Assembly (NCBI GenBank): GCA_963706685.1
Contig: CAVPMY010000005.1
Span: 744,001 to 808,000 of the forward strand
DNA: 64,000 bases
Reading direction: 5' to 3'
Origin: CADEEN01 sp963706685
Lineage (GTDB): Bacteria; Pseudomonadota; Gammaproteobacteria; Burkholderiales; Burkholderiaceae_C
The position numbers and the translations under genes are program-made. Positions 8,481-16,333 of this stretch are shown here, one piece after another. A model generated the notes under the pieces. It worked only from the letters and a program-made list of their open reading frames with translations, was not told the DNA's origin and searched no databases. Position 1 is the first letter of the stretch, and the number at the start of each line of letters is the position of its first letter.

Positions 8481-9256
8481 GCGTAGGCTGTCTGAATGCA
8501 GCGCTGGTAGTCGCGTACCGTTTCCGCGTAGCCGAACTCGAGCGCATCTGCGATCAGCGCGTGGCCAATCGATACTTCCAGCACGCCGGGCACGGCACGC
8601 AGGAACTCGGTGAGGTTGGCGCGGTTGAGATCATGGCCGGCATTGACGCCCAGCCCGGCGGCGAGCGCCGCGCGCGCCGCGGCTGCGTAGCGTTGGAGTT
8701 GCGCACCCTGCCCTGCCGTGCCGTAAGCGGCCGCATAGGGCTCCGTGTAGAGCTCGACGCGGTCGGCGCCGATTGCGGCCACCTGCGCCATCGCCGCCGG
8801 GTCCGGGTCCATGAACAGGCTGACGCGCACGCCCAGCGCGCGGGCTTGCTGCACCAGAGGCGCCACGCGCGGCAAGTCGCCAATGGCAAAGCCGTGGTCG
8901 CTGGTGAATTGGCCCGGTGCGTCGGGGACGAACGTCGTCTGCTGTGGATGGACGTCACGCACGAAACCCATCAGGTTGTCGAACGGGTTGCCTTCGATGT
9001 TGAAATCGGCGTGAGGCCACTGCTTCATCAGCACGGCGAGTTCGCGCACGTCGTCGGGGCGAATGTGGCGCGCGTCGGGGCGCGGGTGCACCGTGATGCC
9101 CTGCGCGCCGGCTTCGAGACACAAGGTCGCGGCCCGCAGCACGCTCGGGATGCCAAGATGGCGTGTGTTGCGCAGGAGCGCGACCTTGTTGACATTGACC
9201 GACAGCGCACAACGGCCGTGACGATCTTGAGATTCGGCAGCAACGAGGGGATTCAT
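8474..9256 (-). CDS. pdxJ: Pyridoxine 5'-phosphate synthase
   Basis: From ATG 9256 the protein has 260 residues. The N-terminal SVNVNKVALLRN strand, HPRPDARHIRPDD (57-69), and the FNIEGNP and VELYTEPYA stretches are typical of the PdxJ barrel. It condenses 1-deoxyxylulose 5-phosphate with 3-amino-1-hydroxyacetone phosphate to give pyridoxine 5'-phosphate, the last ring-forming step of de novo vitamin B6 synthesis. The open frame reaches upstream to 9775, but that part runs antisense-like through recO and has no PdxJ similarity. The start overlaps the recO stop by four bases. Confidence 0.94.
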   Translation of the reverse strand: MNPLVAAESQDRHGRCALSVNVNKVALLRNTRHLGIPSVLRAATLCLEAGAQGITVHPRPDARHIRPDDVRELAVLMKQWPHADFNIEGNPFDNLMGFVRDVHPQQTTFVPDAPGQFTSDHGFAIGDLPRVAPLVQQARALGVRVSLFMDPDPAAMAQVAAIGADRVELYTEPYAAAYGTAGQGAQLQRYAAAARAALAAGLGVNAGHDLNRANLTEFLRAVPGVLEVSIGHALIADALEFGYAETVRDYQRCIQTAYAC

Positions 9257-10026
9257 TGTGGACTTGTCAGCAAGGGCTGGAGTTCGAGCATGACCTCGCG
9301 CGTGCGCAACGGAGCACCGCCCAGATGGTACGCAAGCCAGTGCCGCAACTGGCGGCGCAGTGGCTGCGCCACAGGGCGGCAGGCGGCGCGCAACGCATCG
9401 AGGTCGCGCGCGGCAACGGCCGCTTGCAGCGCCGCGAAGTGCGCGCCGCTGATCGCCGCATCGTCGTCGCTGCGCGCCTCGATCAAGCCGGCGTCGGGCC
9501 GCAGGCCATACCACCTTGTCGGCTCGACCGCTTGCTGTGTGGCCGTGGTGTGCCCCATGTCGGGCAGGTGGCCGGTCTCGGCCAACAGGATCAGCTCGAA
9601 CGCGCGCAAGGCAGCCGACTCTTCCGCACTGCCCAGCCAGGGCAAGGTCGCGCCATAGGCGTCCCATAGCGACGGGTGAGGATCGTCTCGTGCCAGGAGC
9701 TTCATCAGCAACTCGTTGACGTAAAAGCCGGCGAACAGCGCTTCGCCGCCGGCCATCGGCAGACCCCCGCCCCACTCGGCACCGCGCAAGTTGTGGATGT
9801 CGCTGGCAGCGTCGGCGCGTGCGGTGCGGCCGAAGGAGACTTGGATGCGCTGAAACGGCATCAACACCGCACGCAGGTTGGACGTCGGCCGCTTGGCGCC
9901 CTTGGCGGCCACGGCCACGCGGCCAGCGTCACGCGTGAACAGATCGACGATCAGGCTCGACTCGCTCCAGTCGTATCGGTGCAGCACATAGGCCGGTTGC
10001 TGGGCGGCAGCACTGCGCGCACTCAT
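9253..10026 (-). CDS. recO: DNA repair protein RecO
   Basis: The protein has 257 residues. The N-terminus shows the RecO OB-fold pattern (YVLHRYDWSESSLIVDLFTRDAG, about 12-34, described here only by its ends YVLHRY and LFTRDAG), followed by the AKGAKRP stretch and a helical C-terminal domain (FAGFYVNELLMKLL region). It acts in the RecFOR pathway, loading RecA on SSB-coated gaps. The zinc-finger cysteines seen in some RecO proteins are absent. It sits between an unrecognised gene and pdxJ, overlapping both by four bases (ATGA). Confidence 0.92.
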   Translation of the reverse strand: MSARSAAAQQPAYVLHRYDWSESSLIVDLFTRDAGRVAVAAKGAKRPTSNLRAVLMPFQRIQVSFGRTARADAASDIHNLRGAEWGGGLPMAGGEALFAGFYVNELLMKLLARDDPHPSLWDAYGATLPWLGSAEESAALRAFELILLAETGHLPDMGHTTATQQAVEPTRWYGLRPDAGLIEARSDDDAAISGAHFAALQAAVAARDLDALRAACRPVAQPLRRQLRHWLAYHLGGAPLRTREVMLELQPLLTSPQ

Positions 10027-10913
10027 GGCGACAGGCGGGCAACGGCGTCCAATGTTTCGCGGCAGGGGTCCTGATCATTGACCTTCAAACGCTCAAACGC
10101 GGCGCGCATCGACTGCGCATGGTGCGCCAGTTCGGCGGCCTCGCGGCGGGCGTGATGGACCAGGGCCATCGCCTCGTGGGCGTAGAAGTGCTCGAGCGGC
10201 GGCGCCCGGTGATGCAGGCACACCGCCAGGCATTGTCCGGCGTGGCGCCAGGCATCGTCGAACTGGCCTGCCGACAGATGCGTCAGTGCCAGGCAGTATT
10301 CGGCACGCTCGATGTGCAGCCAGGTGCCGGCACGCGACCAGTGCTCGCGGCTTGCAGCGGCGATGCGCAACATCGCCTGCGTCTGCGCGGCACTGCGATT
10401 GGCTCCCAGGCCCTGCAGCTCCCACGCCATGTTGTTGCATGCCACCGCCAGCGGACGGTGGTCTTGTGGTCGCGGCTCCGGCAAGGCCGCGATGCGGTCG
10501 GCGGCGCTGTCGACGAAGGCCAGCGCCCGCTCTAGCTGCCCGCGCCCCAGGCACAACGTGGCCGCGCCGCTCTCGGCGCGCACGGTTTCGGCGGCGGTCA
10601 ATGCTTTGGTCGCACTGTAGTTGCCCTGACCCAGGCTCAGCGTTGCCTGGCCCACGCGCAGGTCCGACTGCACGCCCTCATCGGCCAGTGAATGCATGCG
10701 CAGTGCATTGAGCCGCCAGCGTGCGTCGTCAAAGCGGCCCAGATGTTCACCCAGCAGGTGCACGACGAAGCGGCTCAGCGCGCTCAACTGCGCCGGCGTC
10801 TGCGGCGCCGGCGTGCGTGTGCGCAGGCGGCGGGCGACGGCGTCAGGGCGGCCCGCGTGATCGGCCCAGGCGCGCGCGATGAAGGCGTCGAACGCGCTCG
10901 GCCGGCTACTCAT
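10023..10913 (-). CDS. Helical-repeat (TPR-like) protein of unknown function
   Basis: I do not recognise a family. The ATG at 10913 gives 296 residues; codons upstream of this lie over the era 3' end. The protein is Ala- and Leu-rich and almost entirely helical. Paired helices with small/aromatic spacing (for example LGRFDDARWRL, LGRGQLERALAFV, LSAGQFDDAWRHA) resemble tetratricopeptide-type repeats. There is no signal peptide or membrane segment. It overlaps the era stop by eight bases and the recO start by four, so it is made with Era and RecO. era and recO are neighbours in many Proteobacteria, and this gene is an insertion between them. Its function is open. Confidence 0.7.
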   Translation of the reverse strand: MSSRPSAFDAFIARAWADHAGRPDAVARRLRTRTPAPQTPAQLSALSRFVVHLLGEHLGRFDDARWRLNALRMHSLADEGVQSDLRVGQATLSLGQGNYSATKALTAAETVRAESGAATLCLGRGQLERALAFVDSAADRIAALPEPRPQDHRPLAVACNNMAWELQGLGANRSAAQTQAMLRIAAASREHWSRAGTWLHIERAEYCLALTHLSAGQFDDAWRHAGQCLAVCLHHRAPPLEHFYAHEAMALVHHARREAAELAHHAQSMRAAFERLKVNDQDPCRETLDAVARLSP

Positions 10914-11889
10914 AGCCGTAGCTGCGCAAGTGTTCCTCGTTCTGAGCCCAGCCGGCCCGCACCTTGACCCAGATCTCGATGAAGACCTTGGCACCCAGCA
11001 GGCGCTCGAGCTCCTGGCGCGCTTCGCTGCTGATCCGTTTCAGGCGTTCGCCGCCCTCGCCGATGATCATGCCCTTGTGCGCCTCGCGCATGACGACGAT
11101 GGTCGCCGCAATGCGTTTGAGGTTGCCCACTTCCTCGAACTTGTCGATGACGACCGTCGAGCTGTAGGGCAGTTCATCGCCGGTCAGCCGGAACAGCTTT
11201 TCCCGGATCAGCTCGCTGGCCAGGAAGCGTTCGCTGCGATCGGTGAGCTCGTCGGCATCGTAAAACCAGGCCTGCTCCGGAAGGTACGGCGAGACGATCG
11301 ACACCAGGCGCGGCAGATCGGCTTGTCGGGTTGCAGCCATCGGCACGAACTCGGTGAATTCGCGCCGCTCGCGCATCGACGCCAGCCACGGCAACACATC
11401 GTCGCGACGCTTCATCGCGTCGAGCTTGTTGGCCACCAGGAGCACGGGCTTGTCCTGCGGCAACAGCGCCAGCACCTTGGCGTCGGCCAGCGTGAACTTG
11501 CCGGCCTCGACGACGAAGAGCACCACGTCGACGTCGGACAGCACGCTGCGCACGGTGCGATTGAGCGTGCGGTTGAGCGCATTGCCGTGCTGCGTCTGGA
11601 AGCCCGGCGTGTCGACAAACACACATTGCGCCGCGCCCTCGGTGCGAATGCCGGTGATGCGATGGCGCGTGGTCTGCGCCTTGTCGGACGTGATGCTGAT
11701 CTTCTGTCCCACGAGCGCGTTGAGCAACGTGCTCTTGCCGACGTTCGGCCGGCCGACAATGGCGACCAAGCCGCAGCGCTTCACGGCGCCAACAGGCGCG
11801 TCCGGTTGGCTATCGGCCACCCCCTCGGGGGCCGGCCCGCCTTGGGGCAGCCCTGCGGCTGGCAGCATGTCGTGATCAGTGGCGTCCAA
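10906..11889 (-). CDS. era: GTPase Era (ribosome assembly)
   Basis: The protein has up to 327 residues. The P-loop GRPNVGKST is at 46-54, followed by DTPG, the NKLD base-recognition motif, and a C-terminal KH domain with GMIIGEGGERLKRI. Era binds the 3' end of 16S rRNA in late 30S assembly. The frame opens with TTG at 11889; ATG 11868 is a better candidate and shortens the protein by seven residues. Either way about 30 residues precede the usual start of the family, and this extension is encoded by GC-rich palindromic DNA. The gene lies between rnc and an unknown helical protein. Confidence 0.94.
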   Translation of the reverse strand: MDATDHDMLPAAGLPQGGPAPEGVADSQPDAPVGAVKRCGLVAIVGRPNVGKSTLLNALVGQKISITSDKAQTTRHRITGIRTEGAAQCVFVDTPGFQTQHGNALNRTLNRTVRSVLSDVDVVLFVVEAGKFTLADAKVLALLPQDKPVLLVANKLDAMKRRDDVLPWLASMRERREFTEFVPMAATRQADLPRLVSIVSPYLPEQAWFYDADELTDRSERFLASELIREKLFRLTGDELPYSSTVVIDKFEEVGNLKRIAATIVVMREAHKGMIIGEGGERLKRISSEARQELERLLGAKVFIEIWVKVRAGWAQNEEHLRSYGYE

Positions 11890-11906
11890 ATGTGGGGGAT
11901 GACCGG

Positions 11907-12608
11907 TCAGGACCGCAAGGGGCCGCCCGGTTCGTCGCTGGCCTTCAGTCCGGCGAGCATACGCCGCGCGGCATCTTGCTCGGCGCTGCGCCGCGATTTG
12001 CCTTCGCCCTGCTCAACCAGGCGCAGTGCCGGCACCGAGCATTCGACGTCGAAAGTCTGCGCATGCGATTGCCCGCGCGTGGCGACGATGCGGTAGGCCG
12101 GCACCGGCAACTTGCGCGCCTGCAGCCACTCCTGCAACTCGGTCTTGGCGTCCTTGCTCCAGCCGTCGATATCGCTGCTGGCAATGACTTCGCCGAACAA
12201 GCGCTGCACCAGTGCCTGCGCAGGCGCGAAGCCGCCGTCGATGAAGGTGGCGCCGATCAGCGCTTCGACGCCGTCGGCCAGGATCGACGGACGCTGCGCT
12301 CCGCCGCCGCGCGCCTCGCCTTCCGACAGGCGCAGCACATCGGGCAACCCAATCGCCACAGCGACGCGGGCCAGGCTGTCCTCACGCACCAGATGCGCCC
12401 GCACGCGCGTCAGATCGCCTTCGTCGGAGCCGCCAAAGTGCTCGTACAGCAGCGTCGAGATGGCGGCCTGCAACACGGCATCGCCAAGGAACTCGAGTCG
12501 CTCGTTGTGCTCGGCGCCGGCACTGCGATGGGTCAGCGAACGCGCCAGCAGCGCGCTGTTGGTGAAGCGGTAACCGAGTCGTTGTTGCAGTGCCGACAAC
12601 GAATCCAT
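11907..12608 (-). CDS. rnc: Ribonuclease III
   Basis: Starting at ATG 12608 the protein has 233 residues; a GTG at 12626 would add six and overlap the upstream gene. The signature NERLEFLGDAVL is at 35-46, with the acidic residues that bind Mg at the double-strand cleavage site. The C-terminal double-stranded RNA-binding domain runs from about 155 to the end (DAKTELQEWLQ, then the RRSAEQDAARRML helix). It processes rRNA precursors and structured mRNAs. The rnc-era order is conserved across Proteobacteria; the gap to era is 17 bases. Confidence 0.95.
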   Translation of the reverse strand: MDSLSALQQRLGYRFTNSALLARSLTHRSAGAEHNERLEFLGDAVLQAAISTLLYEHFGGSDEGDLTRVRAHLVREDSLARVAVAIGLPDVLRLSEGEARGGGAQRPSILADGVEALIGATFIDGGFAPAQALVQRLFGEVIASSDIDGWSKDAKTELQEWLQARKLPVPAYRIVATRGQSHAQTFDVECSVPALRLVEQGEGKSRRSAEQDAARRMLAGLKASDEPGGPLRS

Positions 12609-12615
12609 TGCGCGT

Positions 12616-13005
12616 TCAGTTTCCACGGCCCTCGCCGCTGTACTTGATCAGCAGGTAGACCGGTTCGACCAGGGGAATTTCCTTGTCGTACTCGAAACGG
12701 ATCACGATCTTGTCGTTTTCCTTGGTGATCTGCAGGTCCTGAGGGCCGATACTGGAAATCGAGTACTCGATGTTCTGCTGCCGCTCGAAGGCCTTGCGGA
12801 TCTCGGGCACCGTCGGCGGGCTGTCCTGCGCGATCTTCTTGACCGCCCTTTGGATGGTCGTGTACTCGTTGATCGTCGGCAGGACGCGAATGACCACCAG
12901 CGCCACCATGGCGACGAGGATGCCCCAGAACAACAGCCCGATCAGCGTGAGCCCGCGTTGGCGGACATTGGCAATGTGTCGGGTCTTGGCTCGCGTCATG
13001 GACAT
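12616..13005 (-). CDS. DUF4845 small membrane protein
   Basis: The 129-residue protein has one N-terminal membrane segment (about 18-42, GLTLIGLLFWGILVAMVALVV region, a pilin-like hydrophobic start) followed by a small soluble domain with KENDKIVIRFEYDKEIPLVEP. It matches the DUF4845 family found between lepB and rnc in beta- and gammaproteobacteria. No function is established as far as I know; the context suggests envelope or protein-export association. There are two possible ATG starts two codons apart (13005 and 12999). It lies seven bases upstream of rnc and 28 bases downstream of lepB. Confidence 0.85.
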   Translation of the reverse strand: MSMTRAKTRHIANVRQRGLTLIGLLFWGILVAMVALVVIRVLPTINEYTTIQRAVKKIAQDSPPTVPEIRKAFERQQNIEYSISSIGPQDLQITKENDKIVIRFEYDKEIPLVEPVYLLIKYSGEGRGN

Positions 13006-13033
13006 TTTCTCCAGGCTTTCTTGAACGGCGCCG

Positions 13034-14011
13034 TCAATGGAAGGTGCCGATACGGCCGAGGTTACCGAAATTCATCCATACGAAGAAGGCCCGCCCCTTG
13101 AGATTTCGGTCCGGAACGAAGCCCCAGTAGCGAGAATCGACGGAATTGTCACGGTTGTCGCCCATCACGAAGTAGTGACCCGCCGGCACTTTGCAGCTGA
13201 CGCCTTCGGCAGAGTAGCGGCAGGCGTCGCGGTTGGGGAAGGCTTCGGCGCCTGGAACGTAAGGCGGGCGGTCGGCCCGCAACAGGATGCGGTGGTCCAC
13301 GCCGACCAGGTTTTCGCGCAGTTGCTGCGTGTAGGCGCGACCCTCTTCGTCAAAATAGTCGGGCAGCGCGGTCACCTCGACCGCCTTGCCATTGACGGTG
13401 AGCTTCTTGTTCAGCCACGACACGTCGTCGCCGGGCAGACCGACCACGCGCTTGATGTAGTCGATTCGCGGGTCCGGGGGATAGCGGAAGACGACCACGT
13501 CACCACGCGCCGGCTCGCCCGTGGCCAGCACCTTCTGGTCGATGACCGGCAGGCGAACGCCGTAGGCGAACTTCTGCACCAGGATCAGATCGCCAGACTC
13601 CAGCGTCGGCAGCATCGAGCCCGAGGGAATCTTGAACGGCTCGAAAAGGAACGAGCGCAGCAGGAAGACGATCAGGATCACCGGAAACAGGCCGGCCGTC
13701 CAATCGAGCCACCAGGGCTGCGCCAGGATCTTTGCGCGCGTCGCGTCGGCAAACGTGTTGTCGATCTTCTCGATGCCTTGTTTTGCGAGCTCAGCGCGAC
13801 GGGCCACGGTCCCGGCTTCGGCCTTGCCAGCCGCCTTGACACGCGCCGGCGCAAAGTAGAAGTGCTCGGCCAGCCAGTACGCAAAGGTGACGACCGTCAG
13901 CAGAAACAGCAACAGCGAAAAGTCGCCGATCCATCGGTCCTGGAACCAGCCGCCGAGATAGATCAGCAGCGCGCTGTACAGCAGCGCCGTCAAGGTGCCC
14001 ATGAAACCCAT
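13034..14011 (-). CDS. lepB: Signal peptidase I
   Basis: Taking ATG 14011, which shares one base with the lepA stop (TGATG), the protein has 325 residues. Membrane segments lie at about 5-20, 30-48 and 106-122. The catalytic Ser132 is in IPSGSMLPTL and the general base Lys187 in DYIKRVVGLPGD, followed by the GDNRDNSVDSRYWG signature. It cleaves signal peptides on the periplasmic face, including those predicted here on RseB, MucD and the KpsD-like protein. The open frame reaches up to 14146 inside lepA, but those 45 codons are not LepB-like. Confidence 0.95.
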   Translation of the reverse strand: MGFMGTLTALLYSALLIYLGGWFQDRWIGDFSLLLFLLTVVTFAYWLAEHFYFAPARVKAAGKAEAGTVARRAELAKQGIEKIDNTFADATRAKILAQPWWLDWTAGLFPVILIVFLLRSFLFEPFKIPSGSMLPTLESGDLILVQKFAYGVRLPVIDQKVLATGEPARGDVVVFRYPPDPRIDYIKRVVGLPGDDVSWLNKKLTVNGKAVEVTALPDYFDEEGRAYTQQLRENLVGVDHRILLRADRPPYVPGAEAFPNRDACRYSAEGVSCKVPAGHYFVMGDNRDNSVDSRYWGFVPDRNLKGRAFFVWMNFGNLGRIGTFH

Positions 14012-15819
14012 CAATCGTCCACCTGAAGAATGGCCAGGAACGCCTCTTGCGGCACCTCGACGGTGCCGATCTGCTTCATGCGTTTCTTGCCGGCCTTTTG
14101 TTTTTCGAGCAGCTTTTTCTTGCGCGTGATGTCGCCGCCGTAGCATTTTGCCAGCACGTTCTTGCGCAAGGCCTTGACGTCTTCGCGCGCGATGATGTTC
14201 GCGCCGATGGTGGCCTGGATCGCCACGTCGTACATCTGCCGCGGTATCAGCTTGCGCATCTTCGCGGCCACGGCGCGGCCTCGATGCTGGCTCTGCGCGC
14301 GGTGCACGATCATCGCCAGCGGGTCGACGCGGTCGCCGTTGATCAGGATGTCGACCTTGACGACATCGGCAGCGCGGTACTCCTTGAACGCGTAGTCCAT
14401 GCTGGCATAGCCGCGCGAGACCGATTTCAGCTTGTCGAAGAAATCGAGCACGATCTCGGCCAGCGGCAACTCATAGGTCAGGTGCACCTGCTTGCCGTGG
14501 TAGGCCATGTTGAGCTGCACGCCGCGCTTCTGGTTGGCCAGCGTCATCACCGGGCCGACGCTGTCTTGCGGCATGTACAGCTGCACGGTGACGATAGGCT
14601 CGCGGATCTCACGGATACGGCCCAGGTCCGGCATCTTGCTCGGATTCTCGACCCGGGTCACTTCGCCGTCGTTGAGTTCCACCTCGTAGATCACCGACGG
14701 CGCGGTCGTCACCAGGTCCTGGTCGAACTCGCGCTCCAGCCGCTCCTGCACGATTTCCATGTGCAGCAGGCCGAGGAAGCCGCAACGGAAACCGAAACCC
14801 AGCGCCTGGCTGACTTCGGGCTCGTAGCGCAGGCTGCTGTCGTTGAGCTTGAGTTTTTCCAGCGCATCGCGCAGCGAGTCGTATTCGCTGGCCTCGGTCG
14901 GGTACAGCCCTGCGAAGACCTGCGGTTGGATCTCCTTGAAGCCCGGCAGCGCCTCGGTGGCCGGACCGGCGTTGTTGGGCAGCTTCTTTTCCAACGTGAT
15001 CGTGTCGCCGACCTTGGCTGCCTGCAACTCCTTGATGCCGGCGATCAGAAACCCGACCTCGCCGGCCTTCAGTTCCTCGCGCGGCATCGACTTGGGCGTA
15101 AAGACGCCGATCTGCTCGAGAGGATAGACGGCGTTGGTGGCCATCATGCGGATGCGGTCGCCCTTGCGCAGCACGCCATCGACCACCCGCGCCAGCATGA
15201 CGACGCCGACGTAGTTGTCGAACCAGCTGTCGATGATCATCGCCCGCGGCGGCCCGTCCGGGTTGCCACGCGGCGCGGGCATGCGCTCGATCACCGCTTC
15301 GAGAATCTCGTCGATGCCCTCGCCGGTCTTGGCCGAGCACGGGATGGCACGGGACGCATCGATGCCAATCACGTCTTCGATCTCGGCCTTGGCGCTCTCC
15401 GGGTCGGCCTGCGGCAAGTCCATCTTGTTGAGCACCGGCACCACTTCGACCTTCAGGTCGAGCGCCGTGTAGCAGTTGGCCACCGTCTGCGCTTCGACAC
15501 CTTGGCTCGCATCGACCACCAGCAGCGCACCCTCGCAAGCCGACAGCGAACGGCTGACCTCGTAGCTGAAGTCAACATGCCCCGGCGTGTCGATCAAATT
15601 CAGATTGAACACACGGCCATCCTTGGCCGTGTACGTGAGCGCTGCTGTCTGCGCCTTGATCGTGATGCCACGCTCGCGCTCGATATCCATCGAATCCAGC
15701 ACCTGCGCTTCCATCTCGCGGTCGGACAGACCGCCGCAACGCTGAATGAGCCGATCAGCCAGTGTGCTCTTGCCGTGGTCGATGTGGGCAATGATCGAGA
15801 AGTTGCGGATATGGTCCAT
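14011..15819 (-). CDS. lepA: Elongation factor 4 (ribosome back-translocase)
   Basis: The protein has 602 residues, the usual length. GTPase motifs are AHIDHGKSTLADR (about 11-23), DTPGHVDF and NKMD. EF-G-like domains II, III and V follow, and the LepA-specific C-terminal domain ends with the KKKLLEKQKAGKKRM stretch. It rescues or remodels ribosomes under ionic stress and takes part in initiation. It is the first gene of a leftward block that continues through lepB, DUF4845, rnc, era, recO, pdxJ, acpS and nagZ, with gaps under 30 bases or overlaps. Its promoter should lie in the 15820-15962 gap, downstream of the terminator. Confidence 0.97.
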   Translation of the reverse strand: MDHIRNFSIIAHIDHGKSTLADRLIQRCGGLSDREMEAQVLDSMDIERERGITIKAQTAALTYTAKDGRVFNLNLIDTPGHVDFSYEVSRSLSACEGALLVVDASQGVEAQTVANCYTALDLKVEVVPVLNKMDLPQADPESAKAEIEDVIGIDASRAIPCSAKTGEGIDEILEAVIERMPAPRGNPDGPPRAMIIDSWFDNYVGVVMLARVVDGVLRKGDRIRMMATNAVYPLEQIGVFTPKSMPREELKAGEVGFLIAGIKELQAAKVGDTITLEKKLPNNAGPATEALPGFKEIQPQVFAGLYPTEASEYDSLRDALEKLKLNDSSLRYEPEVSQALGFGFRCGFLGLLHMEIVQERLEREFDQDLVTTAPSVIYEVELNDGEVTRVENPSKMPDLGRIREIREPIVTVQLYMPQDSVGPVMTLANQKRGVQLNMAYHGKQVHLTYELPLAEIVLDFFDKLKSVSRGYASMDYAFKEYRAADVVKVDILINGDRVDPLAMIVHRAQSQHRGRAVAAKMRKLIPRQMYDVAIQATIGANIIAREDVKALRKNVLAKCYGGDITRKKKLLEKQKAGKKRMKQIGTVEVPQEAFLAILQVDD

Positions 15820-15962
15820 CGAATCGAATTGGGGCGCTGAGCCGGCAGAACTGGGGATGTTGTGGGCCAGATGCGGCCTCGCCGACCTGAACGGTTCCTC
15901 AAAGCGGATGAGCGGCGCCTTCTGGGCTCCAGATCAGGAGAAGAACGCGTCCACGAGAGGCG

Positions 15963-15995
15963 AAAAAAAGGCGCGTCGAAGAGTGGACGCGCCTT
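15963..15995 (-). terminator. Intrinsic terminator after mucD
   Basis: Read on the minus strand, a 10-base perfect stem (AAGGCGCGTC/GACGCGCCTT, arms 15986-15995 and 15968-15977) with an 8-base loop runs straight into seven T residues (complement of the A-run 15963-15969). This is a textbook factor-independent terminator for leftward transcription. It should end the rpoE-rseA-rseB-mucD transcript about 340 bases after the mucD stop and insulate lepA. No matching U-tract exists for rightward transcription. Confidence 0.85.
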
Positions 15996-16333
15996 CCAAC
16001 AAAACGTATGGCAACTGCTGTTGGGCTTTCATTGTAGCCACAGCCTTCCCGCCGCCACCCGCACCCACACTCGTTTTTTCGTCGTTGCAAGGTACCAACA
16101 GGAAAATCTATCAACAGCTTATCCACAAAGCGGTGTGGATGTCCTGGGGACAGTTATCGGGCGCTCAACTCAACGAAAAAACGAGTCCAAACTGCCCATT
16201 TCGACCTGCCATTATAGGTTTGCTGACGCTCAATCCGACAGCCCATCAGCACAAAGTAAATGTGTGCTCACACTGATATGGCATTACTCGTCACTAGTGA
16301 CTTTTCATCTGGTGGAAATTTCAGATGCTCGGT
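15996..16333. other. Gene-free, AT-richer intergenic stretch with inverted repeats
   Basis: No coding frame here is convincing. The stretch is clearly richer in A and T than its surroundings. It contains a DnaA-box-like inverted repeat (16119-16140, listed separately), a perfect 12-base palindrome GTCACTAGTGAC (16290-16301) and a CATCTG/CAGATG inverted repeat (16306-16327) just after the mucD stop. A TACAAT hexamer on the minus strand (16031-16036) lies about 40 bases before the terminator hairpin. Nothing here resembles a tRNA or a known riboswitch. Confidence 0.5.
16119..16140. promoter_or_regulatory. DnaA-box-like inverted repeat
   Basis: TTATCCACA (16119-16127) is a perfect match to the DnaA box consensus TTATNCACA. 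It forms half of a perfect inverted repeat, ATCCACA-N6-TGTGGAT (16121-16140); the second half matches the box less well (7 of 9 on the other strand). It lies in AT-richer DNA between mucD and lepA. A regulatory DnaA site, or a site for another dimeric regulator, is possible. There is no origin-associated gene nearby. Confidence 0.4.

Noticed and set aside
12609..12626. GTG start for rnc
   Set aside because: It would overlap the DUF4845 gene by 11 bases and add six non-conserved residues; the ATG at 12608 matches the family start better.
14047..15840. 597-codon open frame antisense to lepA
   Set aside because: lepA is certain on the minus strand; the opposite frame has no recognisable domains.
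16119..16140. Replication origin
   Set aside because: Only one perfect DnaA box is present, with no dnaA, dnaN, gyrB, parAB or clustered boxes nearby.
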